From contig WNNJ02003223.1 of assembly GCA_012934845.2 (NCBI GenBank), forward strand, positions 62,001 through 126,000: a stretch of DNA of 64,000 bases, read 5' to 3'. Origin of the DNA: Pomphorhynchus laevis. Its lineage: Eukaryota; Acanthocephala; Palaeacanthocephala; Echinorhynchida; Pomphorhynchidae. A model generated the notes under the pieces. It did no database searches and was not told the DNA's origin. It was given only the letters and a program-made list of their open reading frames with translations. Positions 20,810-31,463 of the stretch are shown in pieces (within the stretch, counting starts at the first letter, position 1; each line of letters starts with the position of its first letter). Both the position numbers and the translations under genes were made by a program.

Positions 20810-21055
20810 GTTCTTATCCTCAAAATATAACCGCCCCAGTTCGCGTAAATGGTATGCTGCCAAATTTGATTCATATATATAGTGGTGTACCTCAAGGATC
20901 TATTTTGGGACATATCTTATTTAACTTGTATGTCAACGAGCTTTCGTCCTTAACGCAATCAAATCCTTAATGTATGCTGACGACATCAAGATATATCGTC
21001 GTATAAATAGTAATAGCGACAGGTAAATCCTACAATCTAGTTTAAATTATTAAAT
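20810..21055 (+). mobile_element. Plus-strand LINE, 3' piece, split by B2
   Basis: Resumes the reverse transcriptase broken at 19,328: APVRVNGMLPNLIHIYSGVP, QGSILGHILFNLYVNELSS, then after a frame change MYADDIKIYRRINS. It ends near 21,055, where A2 begins. Confidence 0.75.
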
Positions 21056-21247
21056 CATCTTCTTCAAAACCTTCATCCTCTACTTCAAAACCTTCATCCT
21101 CGTTTTCAAAACCTCACCAATCGAATCACTTGGCATTGAATAAACTCTGCCTTTCCTCAGAAGATACTTTATGTACACCTATCAAGAGATACTAGCGAAC
21201 AGGCTAGATCGATTCGCATCTGGACAAGGGGCAGTAAGCACTCACGC

Positions 21248-22137
21248 ATGTGCGGTACAGTGACCGAAGAGGTTCACCAGAGCATCTCCAGCAATAGCCC
21301 TACAGGCCAAGAATTAACCTTTCCAGGTGTCAAAGAATTCAGTGATGGGATTCGCCCTTGCCGCTCTACGATCTCCGTGAAAATCAAAGCTGACCCCGCT
21401 AATTCTCTGGATACTCATTTAGTTCAAAATGAAAAACTGCGTGATCAATCCGAATCGATTGATGGTTCTACTGCCAGTTTCTCAAATAGCACGCGTTCCA
21501 TAGAACCGGACTCACAATCAACTGCAAAAACATCTGGAAATCAAGTAGTGGCGACAAGTCGTGAGTTGGTTGCACTTAATGTTGCTGATGGTCGCAAAGT
21601 GTCTGGAGATTTGATGACAAACGGTTGCAATGATCGGGAAGAGCAAAGTTCATCGCATATTTGTAATCCTCATAATTTTAGTTCAAGTCACATTATGACT
21701 GGTAAACCAAAAAAGCGAATCATTCGGGTAAAGCGCGTAGCGCCTCGCGAAATCGATGCGTAATCCTTCAGAATGTACCTGAGGCTCCATCATCATACAC
21801 CACACAGAGGAAAATTAACGCGGATTTAGACCATGTACATTCCGTATTAAATCAGACATGCGCAGGCGAGAGTCGCGACTTTGTCGGACACATTAAGGTG
21901 CTTGGTCTATATCGTTTAAGCAAGCGATTGGATTTCCCGAGGTTGTTAAAGTTGGTATTTGAAACTAAGGAACAGGCTGGATTCATGATGTCTGTTTCGA
22001 ACAAATTGCGTGGTGATAAAGTTCGTACCCGTCCTGATTATTCGATGGAGGAAAGAAGCATGATGAGGGAAGCTAGGATTGAGTTGAATCGTCGCATTTT
22101 GGAGGGAGAAGATAACCTAGTTATTCGGGATTTTTGA
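21248..22137 (+). pseudogene. A2 ORF1 (truncated, frameshifted)
   Basis: The first part, to about 21,757, is a Ser/Thr-rich linker. After a frameshift there it reads VILQNVPEAPSS, VLGLYRLSKRLDFPRLLKLVF, and RRILEGEDNLVIRDF, the family's RRM-like C-terminal half. It ends at TGA 22,135-22,137 directly before ORF2; here GATTTT replaces the AATTTT found in the other elements. The cysteine motif is absent. Confidence 0.7.
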
Positions 22138-22138
22138 G

Positions 22139-25094
22139 TTGCCAGAAAAGGCCGTTTGTGCGTTGGCGTCCACTCGTAACGAGGGCGATCTCATTTGCTT
22201 CGATTGTTTGATTCCGAATGCTGATGTGCATTCTCGGGGTTGCACGTCCCAACGTGCTCCTATCATTGGCTACACTAATATTCGTAGTTTAATTTCGAAT
22301 CTTGATGACGTTAGAGTTTGGAAGCATTCTATGCATACAGACGTGTTGGCTATTTCTGAGACGTGGTTACACGATGTCATTCTTGATAGCGTAGTATCTA
22401 TTCCAGGTTATCAATTACTACGTTCAGATAGATGCCCTTCTAAGAGGGGTGGTGGAATAGCACTTTATGTTCAGGATAGGAACGGTATTAGCAATATAGT
22501 AAGATACTCAAATGGAGAAGGAACTTGTGAGTGCTTAATAGTTGATCTTGTTATATATAGCCTTCACGTTTCTTTGGGTGTTCTTTATCGAACACCCAAA
22601 GCAGCCATTTTAGATAATGAGCTGATGCATATTTTATCTAGAGCTTGTAGTAGGCGTGATCACTCGTTCATCTTAGTTGGTGATTTTAATCGACCGACCC
22701 TGGTGATTGATCAAGATGGCAACAGTATTATTGGTAACTGTTTCAGTGAGGATAAGAATCTATGGGAGTTCTTGGTATGTGATCAATTACTCATTCAGCA
22801 TGTATCTGCTCCTACTAGATTTGGCACTGATAGCGTACGTTCTATACTTGATCTTGTATTTTCTCAAAGAGATGGTCAGGTATGTGACCTATCCCATAAT
22901 CCTCCAATAGGAGGAAGTGATCACTGTGTTTTGGTGTTTAAGCTGACTATAGCTTCAGATATTCTTGCAATCGATGCCGAACCTTCATTGATGAAGAGAT
23001 CATGGCATTATGTTGATGTTGAGATGTTACAACAGTTTGTCCTCGTTGAACTTTGAGTGTGGTGATGTTGGAAGCCAGGAACGTTGGCATTTCATTCGAG
23101 ATTTTCTAATTCGTATATCTGATTATTTTGCTCCTCGTAGATTAATAAGTAAAACTGCTCATAAGAAGCCTCCGTGGTTTGACAGTAGTCTATGTGAAGC
23201 TCTCAAAAGACGCAACACTTTGCTCAGAAAGTGTAGGCACAAAGGTAATTTGATTGCTCAATTCAAACATTCCCGCAATGCATATAAACGCCTCAGAATT
23301 AAGAAACGTATGGAGTATGAGAACCAAATTGTGCAATCTTTAAATAGCTCGCCAAAACGCTTTTGGTCATATGTTCGTCAAAGTACGCGTACTTATTGTG
23401 TAATCACTAGATTATCATCAAACGGTAAGTTGCTTGATTCGCCTTCTGACGATGCTAATGAGTTTGCTAATGCATTTGACCTACGCAATGCTAGTTCGAC
23501 CATTGAGGATAGAGTTCAGTCAGTCAGTTTTCCTACATGCATTAGTGCTCCCGTTGTATTCAATGTGGATTATGCGGCTTGAAGGTTAACACATTTGTCG
23601 TCTTCATCTTCTTCGGGTCTTGATGATATTTAACCGCATCTACTCAGGGTTTTGAGTCAACATTTGGCTTCTTCGGTCACTAGCTTGTTTCAGACATCTC
23701 TGGATAGCATGAAGGTACCGTCTGAATGGAAGAGTGCGGTAGTAGTGCCGGTATTCAAAAAGGGTGACCCGAGGATAGCAGACAACTATCGAGCTATAAG
23801 TCTTACAAGTCATTTGGGTAAGGTACTGGAAAGGACCATCCACGAACATATATTCAGACACTTGAGCATATCAGGTCAGCATAGCTTTACGCAACATGGC
23901 TTCAGAAAAGGACGTTATTGCATTACCAACCTTTTATCTGCCCGTGAGACCTGGATTGAATCCATGTCACAAGGAAATGCAGTTGACGTTATTCTGTTCG
24001 ATTTTAGTAGTGCGTTTGATCGTGTTCCCCATAGTCTCCTCATTCAAACAGTGGTCAGCTATGGCATTAATAGCTCAGTTATAGGATGGATTAGAGATTT
24101 TCTATCTAACAGATCAATCAGAGTACGAGTTGGTAGTACCCTATCCTCACCACATTTAATTACGTTTGGAGTTCCTCAGGGTTCTGTACTTGGACCTTTA
24201 TTGTTTAACATGTTCATAGACAGTTTACTCACACAGCTCCATTGTCCGTGTTTAGCCTTTGCTGACGACATCAAAATCTGATGTGAAGTCATATCTGCAG
24301 ATGACCATATCCGCTTACAGCGTGACATTGACAGGGTTTATACATGGAGTGTTAATACTGGGGTATTGTTAAACATTTCTAAGTGCTCACACATTCGTCT
24401 CAGCAGGTCCAATGTGTCTTCCTTGTATAGTGTCGGGACATATAGTATCATTTCGACCAATCAGGTTCGTGATCTTGGCATACTTATGCAATCGTCACTC
24501 AAAACTAGAATGGATACTGAAAGACGTTGCTGCTCAGCAAGGAAGATGATTTATCTAATTAAAACTTGTTTCTTGTCAATATCTCCTCCGTGTTTTGCTC
24601 GGCTATATAATGCGCTTGTTCGTCCCCATATCGAATATGCTATCCAAGCATCATTCTCTTTTACAAGAGGTGAAATGAGGGATTTGGAGAGAATTCTACG
24701 TCGTGGCAGCAAGCTCGTTCGAGGATGTAAAATGATGAGTTATAGCGATCGTTTGACTTCAACGGGCATGATATCAGTGCAAGCCAGACTACTCGTTCTG
24801 GATCTGTTTGCGATGTGGTCTATAGTAAAGGGGATAGATGGATACCCAAGTGAATGTGTTAAATTGAATGTCCGACAAAGTCGCAGGGGTCATTCTCTCG
24901 CGTTACGCGCAAGACAAATTGGAAGGTCGACAATGGTATCTCGATTGTCACGCAGAGTGAGAAAGTTGTGGAACGCATTGCCTCACGACATCATGACTGC
25001 GTTATCATTGAGCCAATTTAAAGCCATGGTAAGCACTTGGATAAGACACGCTGATCAAGGCAAAATTGGAAGTTCATATCCTTGGTTTAGTTGA
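22139..25094 (+). pseudogene. A2 ORF2 (endonuclease + RT, broken)
   Basis: Endonuclease: YTNIRSL, SETWLHD, VLYRTP, GDFNRPT, GGSDHCVL (22,139-23,056, one open frame). A frameshift near 23,050 moves to KPPWFDSSL and RFWSYVR. A stop near 23,580 and another near 23,630 precede RAISLTSHLGKVLERT, FDFSSAFDRVPHSLL, GVPQGSVLGPLLFNMF and FADDIKI. There a Trp codon has become TGA (24,279-24,281). The same frame then runs on to the tail RRGHSLALRAR and KLWNALP. Compared with A4, four to five lesions remove function. Confidence 0.85.
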
Positions 25095-25194
25095 AATTGA
25101 TATGTTTGTTTGTTTAATGTGTTGCAATGTACGATGAGCGGGCAAAACGGCCTTCTCGGTCAGAGCTCTGTATAAAATAATAAATATAAGCTGC

Positions 25195-25436
25195 TTCAGC
25201 AATTGAACATTGTTTACTGCGAAATGTACTCAACAAATTTCCATTAACACATTTGATTGACTCACAAATTATTCTTCTCGTTAGTGAATATCGGTATTTA
25301 AAATGATAGTGTCTGATAATCTTAGTACTAATATAAATACTGTTGCTATATGTGCTAAAGCTACTCGCATTTCTGGGATGATCCATAGAAGTTTTAGTAA
25401 ACTGAAGATTTACACATTTCATGTATTGTTAAATAG
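25195..25436 (+). mobile_element. LINE RT fragment, 5' piece
   Basis: Reads IVSDNLSTNIN and KATRISGMIHRSFSK on the plus strand, the block that follows the active site in family A (compare A1, MIGMIRRAF). It is interrupted at 25,437 by a minus-strand family-B end and continues at 25,816. Confidence 0.6.
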
Positions 25437-25815
25437 AAAAGGATTTATTTTTACGTGGCAAATGCGTACCGGCGCTTGCGTACATGATCACAACAACAAT
25501 AAACTCAAAGTCATGTGTTGAGAAGGTTGGAACTGAGGAGATATTTGAACGTGATGAAGGAGGGAGCGTAGCAGACGTCGAGAAGAAGCTGATTTCAGAC
25601 GAGGGGGTGGGGACTAGGAAGGTTCGGAGACCGTATTTGTTGGAGTAATTGAGAATTCGGAGTAAGAGGGAATAACGGAAACGCAGAGATAGAGAGAAGT
25701 TGGACGAGTGTCGTCTAAGAAAGGAAGGTTGATAAACGGTGGGGAGTTGACAGAGATAAAACGCAAAGTGACGATAAGAATGCGGAGTTGGATGTGGATG
25801 TAGATGCTCAATGCC
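25437..25815 (-). mobile_element. Family-B 3' end, short insertion
   Basis: A 5'-truncated copy of about 380 bp. On the minus strand it reads QLRILIVTLRFISVNSPPF, INLPFLDDTRP, matching B1 RVQIRLLIVAFRL..FLNLPFLDNSRP, then a diverged tail and the family-B terminus GGTACGCATTTGCCACGTAA near 25,450. It belongs to a different subfamily from B1. Confidence 0.75.
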
Positions 25816-26005
25816 TTATGTTCATCTGTCTTAAATTATTGCTCGACAGTATCCTATCCCGTTAGAAAAGGGAAAGAGCTATGAATTGAACAAGCATTAA
25901 GACGTTTTTCTAAACAAGTTTCGGACCTCTATAATCTAACTTATGCAGAGCGATTACATCGTCTTAATAATTTTGAATTTAAAATTGTCTATTCAATTTT
26001 GAATT
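25816..26005 (+). mobile_element. LINE RT fragment, 3' piece
   Basis: Plus strand: ARQYPIPLEKGKEL, IEQALRRFSKQVSDLYNLTYAERLHRL, the region after the active site in the same LINE as 25,195-25,436. The phrase ATTTTGAATTTAAAATTGTC is then duplicated (25,973 and 25,996) where A3 begins. Confidence 0.6.
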
Positions 26006-26039
26006 TAAAATTGTCTTGATTATAATAAGTTCTTACAAT

Positions 26040-26585
26040 CGTCCAGCTTTCAGATCGTCCAGCTTTCAGATCGTCCAGCTTTCAGATCGTCCAGCTTTCA
26101 GATCGTCCAGCTTTCAGATCGTCCAGCTTTCAGATCGTCCAGCTTTCAGATCGTCCAGCTTTCAGATCGTCCAGCTTTCAAATCGTCCAGCTTTCACATC
26201 GTTCAGCTTTCAGATCGTCTAGCTTTCAGATCGTCCAGCTTTCAGATCGTCCAGCTTTCAGATCGTCCAGCTTTCAGATCGTCCAGCTTTCAGATCGTCC
26301 AGCTTTCAGATCGTCCAGCTTTCAGATCGTCCAGCTTTCAGATCGTCCAGCTTTCAGATCGTCCAGCTTTCAGATCGTCCAGCTTTCAGATCGTCCAGCT
26401 TTCAGATCGTCCAGCTTTCACATCGTTCAGCTTTCAGATCGTCTAGCTTTCAGATCGTCCAGCTTTCAGATCGTCCAGCTTTCAGATCGTCCAGCTTTCA
26501 GATCGTCCAGCTTTCAGATCGTCCAGCTTTCAAATCATCCAGCTTTTAGATCGTCCAGCTTTCAGATCGTCCAGCTTTCAGATCA
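26040..26585 (+). repeat. 16-bp minisatellite in the A3 5' UTR
   Basis: About 34 head-to-tail copies of GTCCAGCTTTCAGATC. A variant pair (CACATCGTTC followed by GATCGTCTAG) occurs twice about 224 bases apart (near 26,196 and 26,420). Fourteen units were therefore duplicated as a block, making a higher-order repeat. The array lies between the 5' terminal block and ORF1, the same place as the 14-bp array of A1, but with unrelated sequence. Confidence 0.95.
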
Positions 26586-26702
26586 AAGCCCTGAGCAGCA
26601 AGAAACCGATACGGGACGGGCCGATTTACGACCGACGTTCACGAATCAAACGACTATATACGAAATGGGGTCGAAAAAAACAAAAGTCTCAAGTTTCCAA
26701 CC

Positions 26703-27893
26703 ATGTCGCGTCCAACACTGATGTTAGAGATGTTTCCAATTGATCTGAACAACAAGTCCTTTTGCTCAAACAATGATTGTCACACGTGGGTAAGTATTTG
26801 GACTTCAGAATCCCAGGCATCTTGCCTCGCAGACAACAAATTCTACTGTGGCTACTGTTCTGCTAAGATGATAAATACGATGAAGAGTGAAATAGAGAGT
26901 CTCAAGACAAATATATTGAAACTATCTGGCAATGCGGCGATGTCCACACATGCCTCTTAGTCTTGTAATAAGTTTGAAACTCGATGCCCAATTCTTCCGC
27001 ATTCGATTGCCTCTAAGAATGCCAAATCTCCCATCTCTTCTACAGGTATTACTATACATCCTTCAATTTGGCCCAAACAATCAGCTCAATCTTCTGATGT
27101 TACTGTCATTGACCATTTGCAATTCAGTATTTCTTTGGTCGTATCAGATAAATCACCTTACATTTCTACCCCTCATTGCGTTTCTACGTCATCATCAGAT
27201 AATCCACGTGGTATTGGGTCCCTTGTAAATTAAGCTCAGCTACCAGTTCCTACGTCACACCGCCCAAATTTACAGCTGACTTCTACCTCGCCATTTTCGT
27301 CACAGAATACCGCTCCTAATAGTGAGAGAGTTCCTTCTAATTCTAACCCTTCTTTGCGCACCTTCTCTGATAGGGCTCACTGTGTGCTTATTGCAAACCT
27401 CATCGAGTCATCTGCCGTTAACAATGACTTACGTATTCAGCATGATGTCAATGCAGTTAAATCAATCCTCTTATGTGTTTTGCAAAACTGCTCTGCCATA
27501 GTTCGACAAGATTTGCGTGTGGTAAATTTATTTCGCCTTGGTAAAAAAGAATCAGATAGTCGACCTCGTTTACTCAAAGTTTTTCTTGCCTCCACCGTAA
27601 ATAGTTCACTTGTACTACGAAACAGTCATCTTTTAAGAGGTTAGAGTATTCGTCTTTTGAAAGATATTTCTCCAGAGGACAGAAAACAGTTGTTTATTGC
27701 CAAACGTGAGATGGCCGAGCGTCGGATGAATGGTGAAGAAAATCTTATAATCCGAAATTTTCACGTTGTGCGAAGCAGAGTCTCCGATCGATTTTTTATA
27801 AACAGCTCTCGAGACATTTCGTTACAGGATTTCGAACGTCTCTGTGTCGCACGTATTCCCAAATCAACTGTAGACTCTGTAACTCGCTACTAA
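26703..27893 (+). pseudogene. A3 ORF1 (broken)
   Basis: Starts at the ATG 26,703. The cysteine motif is CSNNDCHTW and CGYC. A stop at 26,958-26,960 and frame changes interrupt the linker. The C-terminal half reads CVLIANLIESS, VVNLFRLGKK, RPRLLKVFL, then after a TAG near 27,642 RLLKDISPEDRKQL and GEENLIIRNFHVV. The heptamer A-AAT-TTT lies at 27,755-27,761. The frame then runs about 40 codons beyond the usual end of the protein. Confidence 0.75.
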
Positions 27894-27959
27894 CATTCAA
27901 TCATCCGGATTTATCCTCGTTGTTCGATTGTATAGATTCTCAAATATCAAATGTCCACA

Positions 27960-30740
27960 AGTTTCTATGTACATCTACCAAAGCTGGCCTTTACATACTC
28001 TATTCAAATGTTTTGAGTTTGTTTAACAAGTTAGAAAAAATCAAAGCAATAGTACATCATGAAAATCTCGACATGCTGTTTTTCACTGAAACTTAGTTAA
28101 ATTGGATTCTATAGTCGGTATTCACGGTTATACGATAGTTCGCTGTGATCGAAAAATCTCTAGAGGTGGTGGTGTAGCTGCTTATATACGCGACAATCTT
28201 GTTTATAACGTAATAGAGTCGTGTTCTGGCGATTATGTAAATGAGCTTTTGTGGATTGATGTGACGGAGGAACGAGGTAAGGTCTATCGCATTTGTATTG
28301 TTTATCGTAATCCTCGATCAAAAACACCACTCATCACCAAGTCGTTGAAACATCACTGTTCCGGCGATGTGGATACCTTAATCTGCGGAGATCTTAACAC
28401 TCCAAATAATGATTGGGTATCTTAAACCGCGATCTAGGGGTGTGATGAAGAATTATCAGCCTTACTTAATGTATTCAATGAGCTCACACTCTGTTAGCTT
28501 GTCCATTGTAATACTCGTATCCGTAATAAAAGTCATTTCCTGCTAGATTTATGCCTATGTACCAATGATTCTGTCGTTGAGTCATTAAGTTGCGGTCCGC
28601 CATTAGGCTCCAGCGATCACTGCACTTTACGTATCATCCTACCTGGTCATATTTCGCGTCTGGTCAATTAAAAAAAACGATTGGTGTTATGAATGCGGAT
28701 TACGATACAATTAATGAAATGCTGAACCTAGTAAGATGGCCTTGTGCTAGAACAGTCGGTGTTCATGTGGCCTGATCATTCCTACACACAACATTGATTA
28801 ATCTACTTCACGCCTTTTCCCCTTGCGTAACACGTAAACCACAATCCTCCAAACCCAAATGGTTTGGCAGTGAGTTGAAGCGAGCTGTCAGAGAACGTGA
28901 TCATGCATTCCTACTATTTAGGCGTTGACTCGGATCCTTCAGATTTTATACAACCATTCGCAACAGGGTGACTTCTCTTAAACGTCAGAAGAAACATCAA
29001 TTCATTGCTGCCATATGTTCATTGTCTCATGTTGATCAAAAGAGACTTTTTCAACTACTTAGCAACCGTAAGAGAGTATCTTCGTCAATCAACTGTCTGG
29101 TTGATGTTGAGTGAAAATCGGTTTCTCCTCTTTCCATTGCCAATATCCTTGCCAAGAACTTTTGTCTCACTCACAATTAATTTTCTCTGTGATTATAACA
29201 TTACGATAGGCAATTCTTCTCTCTAGTACCAGGATCATAACCTCTACTTTGAACTGCTTGATGTTCTTAATATCTTATCGACGCTAATGGTTAAAAATAG
29301 TTCAGGTCCTGATGGTATTCCTAGTATATTTTTACGCAAAGTTGAATCGAATATATATCTTCCGCTTTTTTATATTTACTACTGGTCCCTGAGAACTGGC
29401 ATAATCCCATATATGTGGAATAGAGCATTAATCATTCCAGTTTTCAAAAACAGGGATAAGGTAAATCCTCAAAATTATCGGCCAATAAGTTTGACGTGTA
29501 TTGCTTGCAAGGTGATGGAGAAACTGATCCTGAGGTATATATCTTCTCACTTGGACAAATTCAATATTTTGTCTAATAAGCAGCATAGGTTTAGAAAACA
29601 TCTTCCACTTCAACTAATCTAACATTAGCACGCAAAAGCTGGGCCGGTTTTGTCGAACATGGGGTGCCGGTTTATGTCGTCTGTATTGATTTGTCCAAAG
29701 CTTTTGTCCAAAGCATCCAATTTTACTGTGGAAACTTGGAAATTACAGATTCTCAAAGCACGTTTGTCTCTGGATAGGTGAATTATTGAGTAGACGTTCC
29801 TTTGCTGTGCGAGTTTGTGAGTCTTTTTTTCTGAATGGTTTTATCTCACTCAAGGTGTTCCACAAGGCTGTATCCTTAGTCCCACTTTGTTTAATATCTA
29901 CATCAACGAAATCGCTGAAAATGTTACATGCCAGTGCATATTATACGCCGATGACATGACACTGTGGTGCCATTTATTTCGTGATTGTTTTAGCTCTCCC
30001 CTACTACAATCAGATTTGGATAAAGTTAGTAGTTGGTGTTCATCACACGGCTTAGTAATCAATGTTAGTAAATGTCGGCATATGAGAATTGGTCAATATT
30101 GATTACCTTCCCCTCCTTATCAATTCAGCTCAACAGTTATCGAATCAGTAAATCAATTTACTGATCTAGGTGTTGTTATTTCCTCCAATTTAAAATCTCG
30201 TCTTCATTCTTATGCGATTATTGCAAAATGCCGTAGAATTTTAGGATTTCTTCATCGAAACGTTGGAGGACTTGAGCCGAAGGCTTTACGCATTGTATAT
30301 TCGAGTCTATTTAAATCACATATGCTCTATGCATCTCACGCGACACACACTCAACTGAAATCAGAATTGAGAGAATTCGACAATATTTTGAGAAGAGCCA
30401 CGCACTTGGTTGCGGCAACTCGCTCCATTCCTTATCCAGTTAGACTAGAAACGTTGGGTATAAGATCTATTGAATGCGATCTGTTGATTGCAGATCTTAA
30501 ACTAGTGTGGATGTCGCTGGGCATGCCTAACCATCCGTGTAAGCAGCTGTTCTGTCTTCGTAAATCCTCAATGCTACGTTGACAGAGCTATGTTTGAAGC
30601 ATCGCTCAAAGCATCGAACAAATTGTACGACAGTGATGGATCGCGTCTATAAACGATGGAATGGATTATCACCTGGTGTGATCAACAGCTCTTCTGCAGT
30701 GCAATTCAAAGAAAGCCTAAATCTTGACCTTGTGAACTCT
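27960..30740 (+). pseudogene. A3 ORF2 (endonuclease + RT, broken)
   Basis: Readable blocks: DSIVGIHGYTIVRCDRKISR and GGGVAAYIRDN (28,102), IVYRNPRS, ICGDLNTPNNDW (28,385), the LGSSDHC-like block (28,605), SSGPDGIPSIFLRKV (29,305), NPQNYRPISLTC, a damaged NKQHRFR, GVPQGCILSPTLFNIYINEI (29,860) and ILYADDMTLW (29,940). The C-terminal region has LRRATHLVAATRSIPYPVRL (30,390). At least eight frame changes or stops separate these blocks, so it cannot make a whole protein. Confidence 0.8.
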
Positions 30741-30775
30741 TGATGTTTTTTTTCGTTTTTTCTGTTTTTTTTATT

Positions 30776-31130
30776 CGATATGATGCTTCCTTACGAGCTT
30801 CAGCTCCCTTGGAAGTCGACATATAATAATATGCGCTCATCGTTAAGGTCACTAAACGACCTCAAGACAATTTGGTGTGCAATACATAATGATAGTGATT
30901 CGATACGGTGCCTATTTCGAATTCGCGAGTATTCAAGATTACGTGGAGATATATTCATGCTATGACGTAGAAAATGGAGAAAAACGTTACATAAATTTTG
31001 TATTACGAGTTGTATCTGCTTAGAATAGCCTACCGCTTTAGGTAGTGAATCATGTAAATAGACGTACGATCATGGCATCTCTAATGTATCTGAAGTTTAT
31101 ATGATATCATTTCATTTTATTTTTTTATTA
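30776..31130 (+). mobile_element. LINE ORF2 C-terminal fragment
   Basis: A short plus-strand piece with YSRLRGDIFML followed by RRKWRKTLHKF, resembling the LRGHS...R.. tail of family A, and a degraded WN.LP-like end near 31,030. It is truncated at both ends and assigned mainly by position in the tail. Confidence 0.4.
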
Positions 31131-31190
31131 TTCTACTCTCTTTTTTTTGTAATTTGTGAAGGTGTGCTCTGAACTATGTATTCTGAACGT

Positions 31191-31288
31191 TTTATTTTGT
31201 TAACAAGCTTTCGATCGTTCAGATTCTTTTCACGTTGCGACTTTTAAGGGTCACTTGAAAAAGATCTAAAGCTTGTTAACAAAATAAA
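31191..31288. repeat. 21-bp inverted repeat with 56-base spacer
   Basis: The arms 31,191-31,211 (TTTATTTTGTTAACAAGCTTT) and 31,268-31,288 are perfect reverse complements. The whole unit is 98 bases, with no coding potential. It has the shape of a miniature inverted-repeat element or a fold-back duplication. Confidence 0.85.
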
Positions 31289-31463
31289 CTTGTTTTCCTT
31301 AGGTCTATAATTAATTCCACTAACATGCTAATCCACCAGACTCAAATAAATTATCTTTCTATATATAGAGTATATATTATTATTCCAATACATACCAAAG
31401 CCAAAAGGCTATTCAGGCAGAGTCCAAAAATATAAAACAAAAGCAAATGGTCAGTCAACGTAG

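Larger units (their letters stand above)
21056..25190 (+). mobile_element. A2: family-A LINE, broken
   Basis: ORF1 remains, ORF2 remains and a 3' UTR ending in AAAATAATAAATATAA near 25,185. The 5' end is incomplete: ORF1 lacks the cysteine motif. A KPSSS-type repeat of about 21 bp (three units, 21,058-21,115) opens the copy. Several frameshifts and stops are present, but most domains remain readable, so the element is of moderate age. Confidence 0.8.
26006..30775 (+). mobile_element. A3: family-A LINE, full length but broken
   Basis: It starts with the family 5' block AAAATTGTCTTGATT (26,006), shared with A5 (36,029) and A7 (51,060, minus). The 5' UTR is mostly a 16-bp minisatellite. ORF1 and ORF2 follow, both with stops and frameshifts, and the copy ends in a T-rich tail near 30,770. 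The active-site YADD box is still present. Confidence 0.8.

Noticed and set aside
26016-26222. Repeat-protein reading frame through the minisatellite
   Set aside because: The 16-bp unit rotates frame every copy and stays open only by chance; there is no start context or homology.
26040-26585. CRISPR-like repeat array
   Set aside because: Units are contiguous 16-mers with no spacers, in a eukaryotic LINE 5' UTR: a minisatellite.
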